A DNA stretch of 64,000 bases from Bacteroidales bacterium. Its GTDB lineage: Bacteria; Bacteroidota; Bacteroidia; Bacteroidales; Muribaculaceae. The stretch lies in the NCBI GenBank assembly GCA_910575545.1, contig CAJTFH010000004.1, forward strand, positions 1-64,000, written 5' to 3'. Positions 46,736 through 55,014 of this stretch are shown here, piece after piece. Position 1 is the first letter of the stretch. Every line of letters starts with the position of its first letter. The notes beneath the pieces are model-generated. The model was given only the letters and a program-made list of their open reading frames with translations, had not been told where the DNA came from and searched no databases. A program made the translations under genes and the position numbers.

Positions 46736-47978
46736 CGATTGCCATGAATCTGTCGGCCACTGCTGAGGCTGAGAATCTGCCGGCCACCGAGTTGTGTTGT
46801 GACTGCCGGGAGAATGACAAGGGGGCGGACAGGGCTTTTGCGAGGCATTCAGCCACGGATTCAGGTGAGCCGTAGTCGGCCACGAATCCGTTTTCTCCGG
46901 GTGTTACTATGTCGGTCTGCCCTCCACGGCCGAAGGTAACGGGAATCGCCCCGGCAGCCATCCCTTCCATGAGTGTTGCCCCCATGGTCTCGAATTTGGA
47001 GGTCGACAGCACCACGGAAGCGGCTGCATAGAGCTGCCGCAAGTCGTTTCCATGCAGCTCGCCGAGATATCGCCAGGGCATCTTGATGACATTGAATGCA
47101 TCAGGGTTTCTTACCCCTCCGAAGAAAACGGCCTCACATTGAGCAGCCATCTCGGGGTGACGCATTACAAAGGTGTTGAGCGATTCAATTGCCATGGGAA
47201 GGTCTTTGACAGGGTCGTCGAGGCGGGCCGCCCCCATTGCGATCAGCTTGCGCGGATTTCCGGCTATTATTCCGCGTATTTTTTCCGGAAGCATATCGGC
47301 ATCAGGTTTCACACGGTATTCTTCAACCGGAAATGCATGCGGGAGCACCTCAATGTCTTTTCCTTGCAACAGGGGGCTTTTGTATGCGATATCGCGTTGC
47401 CAATGGCTGACGGCAATGAATTGCACCGGCAGTTGGCTGAACAACTGCTTTTTCCTTTTCCATACGCGGTGAGAGAGGTCTGTGGCGCTTTTCCGTTGAT
47501 GGAGAAACGGGCATTGGCCGCATCCGGTTGTGAACCGTTGGCATTCTCCCGGCAGGTGGCATATGCCGGTGGCGCACCAAAGGTCGTGCATAACCCAAAG
47601 AACCCGTTTCCCTGAGCTGCATAGTTTATTCAGGCCGCCCAGTGACATAAACCCCTGGTTAATCCAGTTTATGACTACTACATCGGCCTCTTTTACCCAC
47701 TTGTGGCGGCATATGGCGCTTCCGAAGCGTCCGGTCGACACTTTCCAAAGGTCGGCCAGGTTGAATCCGTTCTCGAAGAAAATATCACCCCGCTCGGCCA
47801 CTTTGGCCGCTGATGACACCACCGGGTTTACCTGCCCTACCCACGGCTCGTCGCCGTTTTTATGAGCCACGAGCATCCGGGCGTCTTCCCCCCGGCGTCT
47901 GAGCGCCTTCACCAACCTCTTGGTGACAATGGCGGCCCCCCCCAGCTCATCATTAGTGCTCAGAAACAGAATCTTCAT
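46722..47978 (-). CDS. GT4-family glycosyltransferase
   Basis: 418 residues, GT-B fold: N-terminal STNDELGGAAIVTKRLVKAL, WVMHDLWCATGICHLPGECQ with the cysteine cluster CGQCP common in exopolysaccharide transferases, and C-terminal STSKFETMGATLMEGMAAGAIPV with the E-x7-E donor site. It probably adds a sugar to a surface glycan. It is a single gene with its own promoter at the right edge of the base-skew island. The gene ends inside the kup coding region (46722-46735), leaving no room for a separate terminator. Confidence 0.85.
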   Translation of the reverse strand: MKILFLSTNDELGGAAIVTKRLVKALRRRGEDARMLVAHKNGDEPWVGQVNPVVSSAAKVAERGDIFFENGFNLADLWKVSTGRFGSAICRHKWVKEADVVVINWINQGFMSLGGLNKLCSSGKRVLWVMHDLWCATGICHLPGECQRFTTGCGQCPFLHQRKSATDLSHRVWKRKKQLFSQLPVQFIAVSHWQRDIAYKSPLLQGKDIEVLPHAFPVEEYRVKPDADMLPEKIRGIIAGNPRKLIAMGAARLDDPVKDLPMAIESLNTFVMRHPEMAAQCEAVFFGGVRNPDAFNVIKMPWRYLGELHGNDLRQLYAAASVVLSTSKFETMGATLMEGMAAGAIPVTFGRGGQTDIVTPGENGFVADYGSPESVAECLAKALSAPLSFSRQSQHNSVAGRFSASAVADRFMAIVNQP

Positions 47979-47983
47979 GCCCG

Positions 47984-47991
47984 CAAAGTTA
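47984..47991 (-). promoter_or_regulatory. Promoter -7 element for the glycosyltransferase, apparently leaderless
   Basis: TAACTTTG on the minus strand ends five bases before the ATG (47978), which predicts a start at the first codon. Confidence 0.55.
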
Positions 47992-48081
47992 CATATCTTT
48001 CACCAAAAAGCCTTGAATGCCGACCTTCATTATATTCTCTTACAAAAAAACATCTCCTGACGGGAAAAATGATGCATTGCA

Positions 48082-49161
48082 TCAATAGGAATGGAGGCCG
48101 CTGTTCAACCCGAACCACGTGACCAGCACAACAGCAAAAGCAACCACCCAATAGACACATAACCACCTCTGACCAATCCGCTTAATCCTGATATGGAGAG
48201 GCAACAGATAAACCACCATCGTAAGCAAAGCCATACACTCTTTGGGGTCCCAACTCCAATAACGCCCCCACGCCATGGCCGCCCATACAGACCCTACCAT
48301 AATACCTGCCGCAAGACAAAACACCCCCACCCGGAGCATCCTCACAGGATAATAGCATGATGCAGGCCGGAAAAAACAGACAATCCCGCCCACAGCCAAA
48401 ATGGCGAAGCATGCATAGGCAACCGTTATCAGCACCACATGCACAAACAGTAACGGAGTGACAAGCACCGGTGGCAACACATCGCGGAACCCGACAGCAA
48501 CAGCAGCTGCCAAGGCCGCAAGCCCTCCGGCCAACGAGGCTTTTGACATGCGCCTGTCAACAATGCCGGCAAACAGCAGCGCAACAGCCGTCAACACAAG
48601 TGTATCGCCTCCACATATGGCCGGGAAACACCCCAGCATACACCATCGCCAACATATGAAACCTACCGAGCCGGCAAGCAGCAGCAGCAAAACCGGCGAG
48701 GGGCAGGGATTCCGCATACGGATAATTGGCAGCACCATCGGCAACATACCTGAAACCAAAAGGATATACGACAAATAAACCAATGCCATGCCAACCGGGT
48801 CATGCGCAACCAGCAAAGTCATTCCCCGCCCATCATTATCTTCCGCACCTTTCATCAGCCTGTAGCTGCCGATTCTGACCACACGGTTAGGAGCCAGCGT
48901 ATAAACTGTCGACGAACAACAATCCGCCACCACAATGGACCGGCTGTCGGCATACCCCACATAAAACGGCAACGGGCGGTTATGACAACCCCCTACTTTC
49001 CACATCGCAGCATTGCCGCCATCCTGCCTAAGGCATATATGGCCATACTCCCCTGCAAAGAAACTCACCAAAGCCCCGGCCACAAGCACAACCACGCCTA
49101 TATGTATCAGCGCAAGCCGACGACACCGCAACCGCTTCAACCAAGTTAACGAAACGTTCAT
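48082..49161 (-). CDS. CcsA-type cytochrome c biogenesis (heme handling) protein
   Basis: 359 residues. The CcsA heme-handling signature WGRYWSWDPKECMALLT lies near residue 305, with about eight membrane helices and histidines in FVHVVLITV and LPLHIRIK placed as in heme-handling proteins. A short N-terminal ResB-like piece (one helix, then LRQDGG... to about 100) precedes it. It should deliver heme for attachment to apocytochrome c in the envelope. The ATG at 49161 overlaps the TGA of the upstream gene by 4 bases, so it is translationally coupled. A small stem with a T-run on the minus strand (48070-48084) overlaps the stop. In other Bacteroidales, ccsA goes with the nitrite reductase genes nrfHA; none are here. 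Confidence 0.8.
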   Translation of the reverse strand: MNVSLTWLKRLRCRRLALIHIGVVVLVAGALVSFFAGEYGHICLRQDGGNAAMWKVGGCHNRPLPFYVGYADSRSIVVADCCSSTVYTLAPNRVVRIGSYRLMKGAEDNDGRGMTLLVAHDPVGMALVYLSYILLVSGMLPMVLPIIRMRNPCPSPVLLLLLAGSVGFICWRWCMLGCFPAICGGDTLVLTAVALLFAGIVDRRMSKASLAGGLAALAAAVAVGFRDVLPPVLVTPLLFVHVVLITVAYACFAILAVGGIVCFFRPASCYYPVRMLRVGVFCLAAGIMVGSVWAAMAWGRYWSWDPKECMALLTMVVYLLPLHIRIKRIGQRWLCVYWVVAFAVVLVTWFGLNSGLHSY

Positions 49162-50288
49162 AGACCGCCCATACACTCCATCTCCACCAGCCACCCCGGA
49201 CGGCACACGGCCGCCATCACAACCACATATGGTAATCCGGGAAATTCATGGGATATAATAGCATCCACCACCGCCGCATCTGCCGTATCACGCAAATACA
49301 CCACCCCCTGCAACAAATCAGACCGTCTGCACCCGGCTTCTGCAAGCAACGCATCTATGTTCTCAATCATACGTCTTGTCTGGCCTACGACATCACCGCC
49401 ACAGACAATCGCCCCCCGGTTATCGATACTCGCCGTCCCGGAGATAAATACCAGGCTACGCCCGGGGAAATCCAGTCTGACACCACGTTCAAACGCAACC
49501 CCGTAATCCGACGTCCGATTGAGATTCTCCGGGGCATAGAGATACCTGACCGCAGGCCAGACGCAACCAGAGGCGGCATAGGCATCCATCGACACAACAA
49601 CACCGCCATTTTCCATCGCCCCGGCAATGCCTGTGCTGGCTATATAATGGGTGTCAGACACAAGCCCCACCTCATCGAAAACATTATTACGGGCGAGCAC
49701 CATCCCTTTGTAATTCACATCTATATCCCTGACAAAAAACCATGTGCGATGACACGAATCAGCAAAATCCAGCCCCACGCGCTCCAATGCTCCTATATAC
49801 GACCTTAGCACACGGTCTGTTGCCTTCAAAGAATCAGTCTCGCCAGCCACGCAACAGGAGCCACACCAATATTCGACCTGGCCATTGCTGTCATCAACCT
49901 CAAACAGGCCGTCTTTCTCCGAAACGACAACTCCACTGCGGAAATATACCCACAGCACCACCTTCCCCCCCATAAGAGGGGGTTGCCCTACCACCGACAT
50001 GGCGCAGCGGCTGTCATCAGGCAGCAACATAGCCTGGTTGGCAATATCACTCAGAAACCAGCGTTTCATAACGGGTTTCATTCCATCCAGGTCACGGCTA
50101 AGCGCATTGTAAGCATCAACCACATCGCCAAGCTGTTCTTCAAAACCGGCATAATGAACACCGTCATAAGTTGATACAGGTCGGATATAGGCATGGATTT
50201 CATCGCCACCCCCGTTTTCAGGTGTGAAACGGGCAATATCAACCTGACACTTCCCTTCACCGGTCTCATATCTGTAATATTCTGTCAT
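49158..50288 (-). CDS. RidA/chorismatase-like double-domain protein
   Basis: 376 residues. The C-terminal 120 residues are a RidA (YjgF) domain: FISGTASID, DVVGQTRRMIENIDALLAEAGC, LLQGVVYLRD, and a final VCRPGWLVEMECM in which the Arg aligns with the ligand-binding Arg of RidA. The N-terminal part (YAGFEEQLGDVVDAYNAL, VVGQPPL) looks like a second, diverged copy. The length and two-module layout recall chorismatases of the FkbO/Hyg5 group, but deaminase or binding roles are equally possible. No signal peptide. It starts 14 bases after the regulator gene and overlaps the CcsA gene. Confidence 0.65.
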   Translation of the reverse strand: MTEYYRYETGEGKCQVDIARFTPENGGGDEIHAYIRPVSTYDGVHYAGFEEQLGDVVDAYNALSRDLDGMKPVMKRWFLSDIANQAMLLPDDSRCAMSVVGQPPLMGGKVVLWVYFRSGVVVSEKDGLFEVDDSNGQVEYWCGSCCVAGETDSLKATDRVLRSYIGALERVGLDFADSCHRTWFFVRDIDVNYKGMVLARNNVFDEVGLVSDTHYIASTGIAGAMENGGVVVSMDAYAASGCVWPAVRYLYAPENLNRTSDYGVAFERGVRLDFPGRSLVFISGTASIDNRGAIVCGGDVVGQTRRMIENIDALLAEAGCRRSDLLQGVVYLRDTADAAVVDAIISHEFPGLPYVVVMAAVCRPGWLVEMECMGGL

Positions 50289-50302
50289 TAGCTCAATTGG
50301 AA

Positions 50303-53300
50303 TTATTCTGCAGATTCAACACTATCATACTTGCCTGTCAGGCTATCCATATACTCTCCCGGATTCATACCGAATTCCTTTTTAAAGCACAGGCTGAAAT
50401 ATTTAGGGTCGTTGAACCCCACGGCATAAGCCAGTTCAGAAATCCTTATACCATGTTTTTCTTTCATAATCCGGCAAGCCGACTTAAGGCGGATATCACG
50501 CACAAAAGCCGTGTAAGACAGGCCGGTCAGCAGTTTCAACCTACGGAACAACGTCGATTTCGAGATTCCCATTTCATCTATAAACATGGCCTGGCTGAAA
50601 TCGGGATCGCCCATATGGGCCAGCACACAATCAGTCGCCTTCTTTAGAAATTTCTCATCAATACTCGAAAAATCCAATCCCTCGGAATCAACAGGTTCCA
50701 CTGACCTATGAGCAAGGGCTGCAATAGCATCTCCAGCCCCACTCAGACCCTGATTGACACCTTCTGCTTTGCAGAATTCAATCGCCTGTTGCAGCAGACT
50801 CGTCAGACGGCCTATGCATTCATTCATATTCCTGTGGAGGTCACGCAATTCCGGTGCCGCAGCTTTCATTTCATCCGCCACCGCAGTTATTATTGACAGC
50901 GGATTAAGCCATTCATGCGTTATGTTAGTGAAAAAACGGAGTTTGACACGGTTCAACTCCTCAGCCTGGGCCAGTTCCAATTCCCGGATACGCAACGTGT
51001 TGCGTTGCCTCACCCGACGGCGCCAGACAGAGATTATGACTGCCATAACCCCAAAAAACAGAATGGCATAAATCAAATAAGCCCACCATGTAGCCCATAA
51101 AGGTGGATTTATGACAATGCTGAGGGTTCTTTCTCCTCCAGTCCAGTGGCCATTGACATCGGTGGCCTTCACCCGGAAAAGATATTCTCCAGCAGGCAGA
51201 TTATTATAATAGGCGAAACGTCGCGAATAGTCGGCATTATGCCATTCATTGTCGAAACCGTCGAGTTTATATGCATAACGGTGGAGAAGAGGGTCATTGC
51301 CGAAATCAAACACGGCAAACTCAATGCTGAAATTATTCCGGGAATGGTCAAGGGTGAGTTTATCAGCAGCAGCAGGCGATTTGAGGGAGATACCACGCCG
51401 AACCTCATCCGAGAGCTTATGCCATGAATTTCCGAAAATCTTAACATCCGTTATAACCACAGGCAGGTGTCTGACCTCAACCTGCTCCCCGCTGCCGTCG
51501 ATGACATTCATTCCATGCGGCCCTCCGAAAAACAATCTCCCCGCACTATCGGTCGCCACCGCACCAAGGTTATAGATGTTATCCTGCGCCCCATCGCCCC
51601 TTGTATAAAGCCTATACGACACATTCCCCGAGTCGGCAGGTGCATGAATCCGCAGCAGACCCATGTTTGAGCCTACCCATAATGCCCCTTGGGAATCCGA
51701 TAAGATACCAGCCACTATGTCGCCGGGCAGATTCCACTTCATATGCACCGGTTCGAAGCGGTCGGCTCTGTAGTCATAAAGACTCAGCCCCATTCCGTCG
51801 CTTCCCATCCACAAACGTCCTGTCGCATCATTATAGACCGTGGTAACATTAAATGTGTTGGCATTTCCCTTATTAGGGTCATAATGGTTCACGCTGTATG
51901 ACCCGGCGCTGGTTCCGCTTCCGTCAATACGCAATATTCCCATATTACGGGTGGCCACCCATATGCTGCCGTTTGACCCTTCCGCAAAATCAACCACCTG
52001 TATCCCCTTAAGGTCATCGGTGTCGAACAGGAATGAGCTCCCGTCAGGCAATCTGACACTTAAACCCGGCTGGCATCCAAGCCATAGGCGGCCGCGACTG
52101 TCTTCGAGCATCGCAACAACCCGGTCGCCCGGCAGCCAGCCGCAATTCGACACCGTGAAATGATCAACAGAGCCATTGCTGCGGTTGATTACATAGAGCC
52201 CCCCGTCATAAGTGCCTACCAGGATTCTCCCGTCAGATGTTTCCTCAAGGGAATACACCGTGAACGGCACTGCCGACGAAGCCGCAAACCGGTAGCGGGA
52301 ATCGAGTCTGTCAACCTCTCCGGTCGACGGATTATAAGTGACCAACCCATCGTTAGAGCCTATACTTATCCACATCAGGCCATCCGACGACACAAGCATA
52401 CAACGCACATTATTGCTCCCGGTACGCAATTTGACCGCCTCAAGGCTCTCAAGCATAACCCCGGAAGGGCGTTTTGAAATATTAAAAGCCCCACTGCCGA
52501 GTGTGCTAACCCACATCAGACCCTGCCGGTCTGTCATCAGAGAAGTCACCTCCTGAAACTGATGGCCGGTTCCGAGCGAGCATATGTTTGTGAACTCTCC
52601 GCTTTGATAATCCAACACACTTACCCCCTTGCGTGTGCCGACCCACAGCGCACCGGAAAAGGCATCCTCTGATATGGAATAGATTATGTCGTCTAAAATT
52701 GATTCATCCTTGCCGGGAATGTGCCGGAAATTATCCCATGTTGTTTTCTCAGGCTCATAGGGGTTGTTCAACATGAAAAGGCCGTAACCCCAGCTGCCGA
52801 CCCATATACGGTGGCGGCTGTCCTCAAACACGACATGAGCTGATTTCATTGCATTCATATGCGGATAGGAATACACTATCCCACCTTTGTCGATACGATA
52901 CAATCCCTCATTCCATGTCCCCACCCAGACATTGCCACGGGAATCCTCAAACAAAGATTTGACGGTGGTCTGAGGCATCACTCCTCCCGATCTTTCATAA
53001 GTGAAAAGCGACACCGAATCTTCCTCGGCAAAATATTCAAACAACCCTTGGTCGCTCCCTATCAGCAACCGCCCGTCGCTGACACATAGCATCGTGGATA
53101 TGGCGTTGCCGCAAAATTCATCATGAATGAAGTTGTTAAGTTCACCTGTCTGGAGGTCATACATATCCAGCCCGGCAGTAGTGCCGATCCACAAGCGCCT
53201 ACAATCATCCTCACACAGATATTTGATATTATTACTGCTGAGTATGTTTCCGTTGCGGATGTTCGACCGGAAAACCTCCATGCCGAAACCGTCATACCTC

Positions 53301-53497
53301 GCAAGTCCGTTGCGCGTTGCCAGCCAGATATATCCATAGCTGTCCTGGATAACCTGCTGCACATCATCACACGGAAGGCCATCGGTCGTGGTCACGAAAC
53401 GGGAACGGTGGCTCTTGTCTGATATTTCGGTTATTTCGGCATGCGACACCCCCATGGCAACAGCCATGAGAATGAAACAGGCAGCCCGCCTCAGCAT
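50303..53497 (-). CDS. Propeller-type transmembrane AraC regulator lacking kinase and receiver domains
   Basis: 1064 residues from the Met at 53497, which gives a signal peptide. Residues 30-670 are two-component-regulator propeller repeats (DSYGYIWLATRNGLARYD, DSRGNVWVGTWNEGLYR, DSRGRLWLGCQPGLS), then a Y_Y_Y domain, a membrane helix (about 800-825) and a HisKA-like helix pair with FFTNITHEWLNPLSII (about 857-872). A 70-residue linker then leads to an AraC DNA-binding domain (about 946-1052; FIDEMGISKSTLFRRLK, ISELAYAVGFNDPKYFSLCFKKEF). There are no HATPase N/G boxes and no phospho-Asp receiver, unlike classical hybrid two-component systems. It likely senses a periplasmic ligand and controls this operon. 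Confidence 0.85.
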   Translation of the reverse strand: MLRRAACFILMAVAMGVSHAEITEISDKSHRSRFVTTTDGLPCDDVQQVIQDSYGYIWLATRNGLARYDGFGMEVFRSNIRNGNILSSNNIKYLCEDDCRRLWIGTTAGLDMYDLQTGELNNFIHDEFCGNAISTMLCVSDGRLLIGSDQGLFEYFAEEDSVSLFTYERSGGVMPQTTVKSLFEDSRGNVWVGTWNEGLYRIDKGGIVYSYPHMNAMKSAHVVFEDSRHRIWVGSWGYGLFMLNNPYEPEKTTWDNFRHIPGKDESILDDIIYSISEDAFSGALWVGTRKGVSVLDYQSGEFTNICSLGTGHQFQEVTSLMTDRQGLMWVSTLGSGAFNISKRPSGVMLESLEAVKLRTGSNNVRCMLVSSDGLMWISIGSNDGLVTYNPSTGEVDRLDSRYRFAASSAVPFTVYSLEETSDGRILVGTYDGGLYVINRSNGSVDHFTVSNCGWLPGDRVVAMLEDSRGRLWLGCQPGLSVRLPDGSSFLFDTDDLKGIQVVDFAEGSNGSIWVATRNMGILRIDGSGTSAGSYSVNHYDPNKGNANTFNVTTVYNDATGRLWMGSDGMGLSLYDYRADRFEPVHMKWNLPGDIVAGILSDSQGALWVGSNMGLLRIHAPADSGNVSYRLYTRGDGAQDNIYNLGAVATDSAGRLFFGGPHGMNVIDGSGEQVEVRHLPVVITDVKIFGNSWHKLSDEVRRGISLKSPAAADKLTLDHSRNNFSIEFAVFDFGNDPLLHRYAYKLDGFDNEWHNADYSRRFAYYNNLPAGEYLFRVKATDVNGHWTGGERTLSIVINPPLWATWWAYLIYAILFFGVMAVIISVWRRRVRQRNTLRIRELELAQAEELNRVKLRFFTNITHEWLNPLSIITAVADEMKAAAPELRDLHRNMNECIGRLTSLLQQAIEFCKAEGVNQGLSGAGDAIAALAHRSVEPVDSEGLDFSSIDEKFLKKATDCVLAHMGDPDFSQAMFIDEMGISKSTLFRRLKLLTGLSYTAFVRDIRLKSACRIMKEKHGIRISELAYAVGFNDPKYFSLCFKKEFGMNPGEYMDSLTGKYDSVESAE

Positions 53498-53501
53498 ATT
53501 C

Positions 53502-55013
53502 TTATTGCTGCATGACAACATTTACAGGGTCTTTTTCAAGAGCTTCTATGAATTCTGACCTGGAGAAATCCACAGGTCTGACCATAAACTCGGGAATATT
53601 ATATGATTTGAACAGGCAGCCGTCGGCATCCGGACTCGCCTGCGGAAGCACAAACGGTTTGCTGAAACGGCCGTCAGCTCCCATATGGGTCAGGTAGAGC
53701 CGGGTATATGAGCCGTCATCCCTGCGCGAGCTGAAAATAACCCATTTTCCCGACGACGACCAAGAATGATAGCTTTCCACATCATCGCTGTTGATTTCAT
53801 CAAGCGGCCGTGTCTCCCCCGTTGCAATGTCGAGCATATAGAGGTCGGCATCACGGTGCCAGATGTGGAATGTGCCGAACCCACCTTGGGTAAACATCAG
53901 AAAACGGCCGTCGGGAGAAGGTCTCGGTAGGGTTACGCTTTTCCCCAAGGCAGATGCCCGGTAAACAGTATCAGCCTCCTCGAACCTACGGGTCCGCGGG
54001 TCAAACTTTTTTCTGTAAAGGTCATATTTGAAATCCTTGTAGTTGAGCGCCTGATACAAAGCCATCTCCTTTTCGGTCATTTCAGGCACATGGGCCGACA
54101 CATACCATAGGCTCAGGCCGTCTGGATGCCAGCATGGGAATGTTTCAAGCTCTGCCGGATTGTTGGCAATAAAACATAGCCTGTCAGTATCAAGATCATA
54201 CAACACAAGGTCTGAAGCGGCATCCTGAACCTCTACCTTATTCAAATCGCGGGTATGGAAGGTCTGCGACGTGGTGTTGTTGGAATATGCTATAAGCGGC
54301 TCTGTAGGATGCCATGAAGGATACACACCCGCCGACACAGTTTCTGGAGTCTTCAGGTTGATTTTCTTCAGTGACCCTCCATGGCCTACCAGAGTGCCGC
54401 CATAACCCACTCGCACATGCATCTGCATATTCCCGTCGCGGTTATAGTCCTGATAGGAATGGCAGTTTATGCATTGACCCTCCTTTTCCGTGCTCATGGC
54501 CTGGTTATTAAAAATCTCATGCTCGTCGAAATTCTCGAGATTGCGCTGGCAGATGGCCATGTTTTCGAATCCGATATACCCCGGCTCGATAAGGCGGTAG
54601 GATATATACGGGTCTATGCTGTCGGCCACGGCATTGGCCACAGTGGTATAACGGGTCCAATGCCCACCCTTGCAAGTGTATATATCAGCATATACCGTAT
54701 CGGCATCCGCAAGCAGACGGTGCCATCTGTCAACCGGAATATCCAGCGCCTGCCCGCACACAACGAAGCCGTCCGGATCCGCCGATGTGCGGAAGCAGGT
54801 CAGGAAATCATCGGCATCCTCATTTATGCGGCAGGTCAGGGGTGCGATATTGCGGGGAATGACCAGGCCGGCATAATCGGGAGAAATCGACGCCATCCTG
54901 CCTGCAAGTGAATAATCGGAAGGCAACGCATGGCTGCATGAGACAACCGCAACAGCCATGGCCACTGTTATGGCCGCGCCTATCTGTTTCTTAATATACA
55001 TCCTTTTTAGCAT
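53502..55013 (-). CDS. Beta-propeller (PD40/TolB-like) lipoprotein with a CxxCH heme motif
   Basis: 503 residues. The signal ends in VVSC (Cys26), predicting a lipoprotein. Residues 30-170 are a novel N-terminal region, residue 181 begins CINCH (codons 54459-54473), the canonical c-type heme attachment motif, and residues 225-480 hold propeller repeats (YPSWHPTEPLIAYSNN, FPCWHPDGLSLWYVS, RPSPDGRFLMFTQGG, SWSSSGKWVIFSSRRDDG). A heme-bearing propeller suggests an envelope redox or sensing role. It begins 1 base after the DUF6057-like gene stops and ends 4 bases before the regulator. Met5 is an alternative start. Confidence 0.75.
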   Translation of the reverse strand: MLKRMYIKKQIGAAITVAMAVAVVSCSHALPSDYSLAGRMASISPDYAGLVIPRNIAPLTCRINEDADDFLTCFRTSADPDGFVVCGQALDIPVDRWHRLLADADTVYADIYTCKGGHWTRYTTVANAVADSIDPYISYRLIEPGYIGFENMAICQRNLENFDEHEIFNNQAMSTEKEGQCINCHSYQDYNRDGNMQMHVRVGYGGTLVGHGGSLKKINLKTPETVSAGVYPSWHPTEPLIAYSNNTTSQTFHTRDLNKVEVQDAASDLVLYDLDTDRLCFIANNPAELETFPCWHPDGLSLWYVSAHVPEMTEKEMALYQALNYKDFKYDLYRKKFDPRTRRFEEADTVYRASALGKSVTLPRPSPDGRFLMFTQGGFGTFHIWHRDADLYMLDIATGETRPLDEINSDDVESYHSWSSSGKWVIFSSRRDDGSYTRLYLTHMGADGRFSKPFVLPQASPDADGCLFKSYNIPEFMVRPVDFSRSEFIEALEKDPVNVVMQQ

Positions 55014-55014
55014 A

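Noticed and set aside
48082-49161. Part of a nitrite-reductase (nrf) cluster
   Set aside because: CcsA proteins often lie beside nrfHA, but no NrfH- or NrfA-like multiheme frame exists in the window; the only CxxCH I noted in the neighbouring genes is in the propeller lipoprotein.
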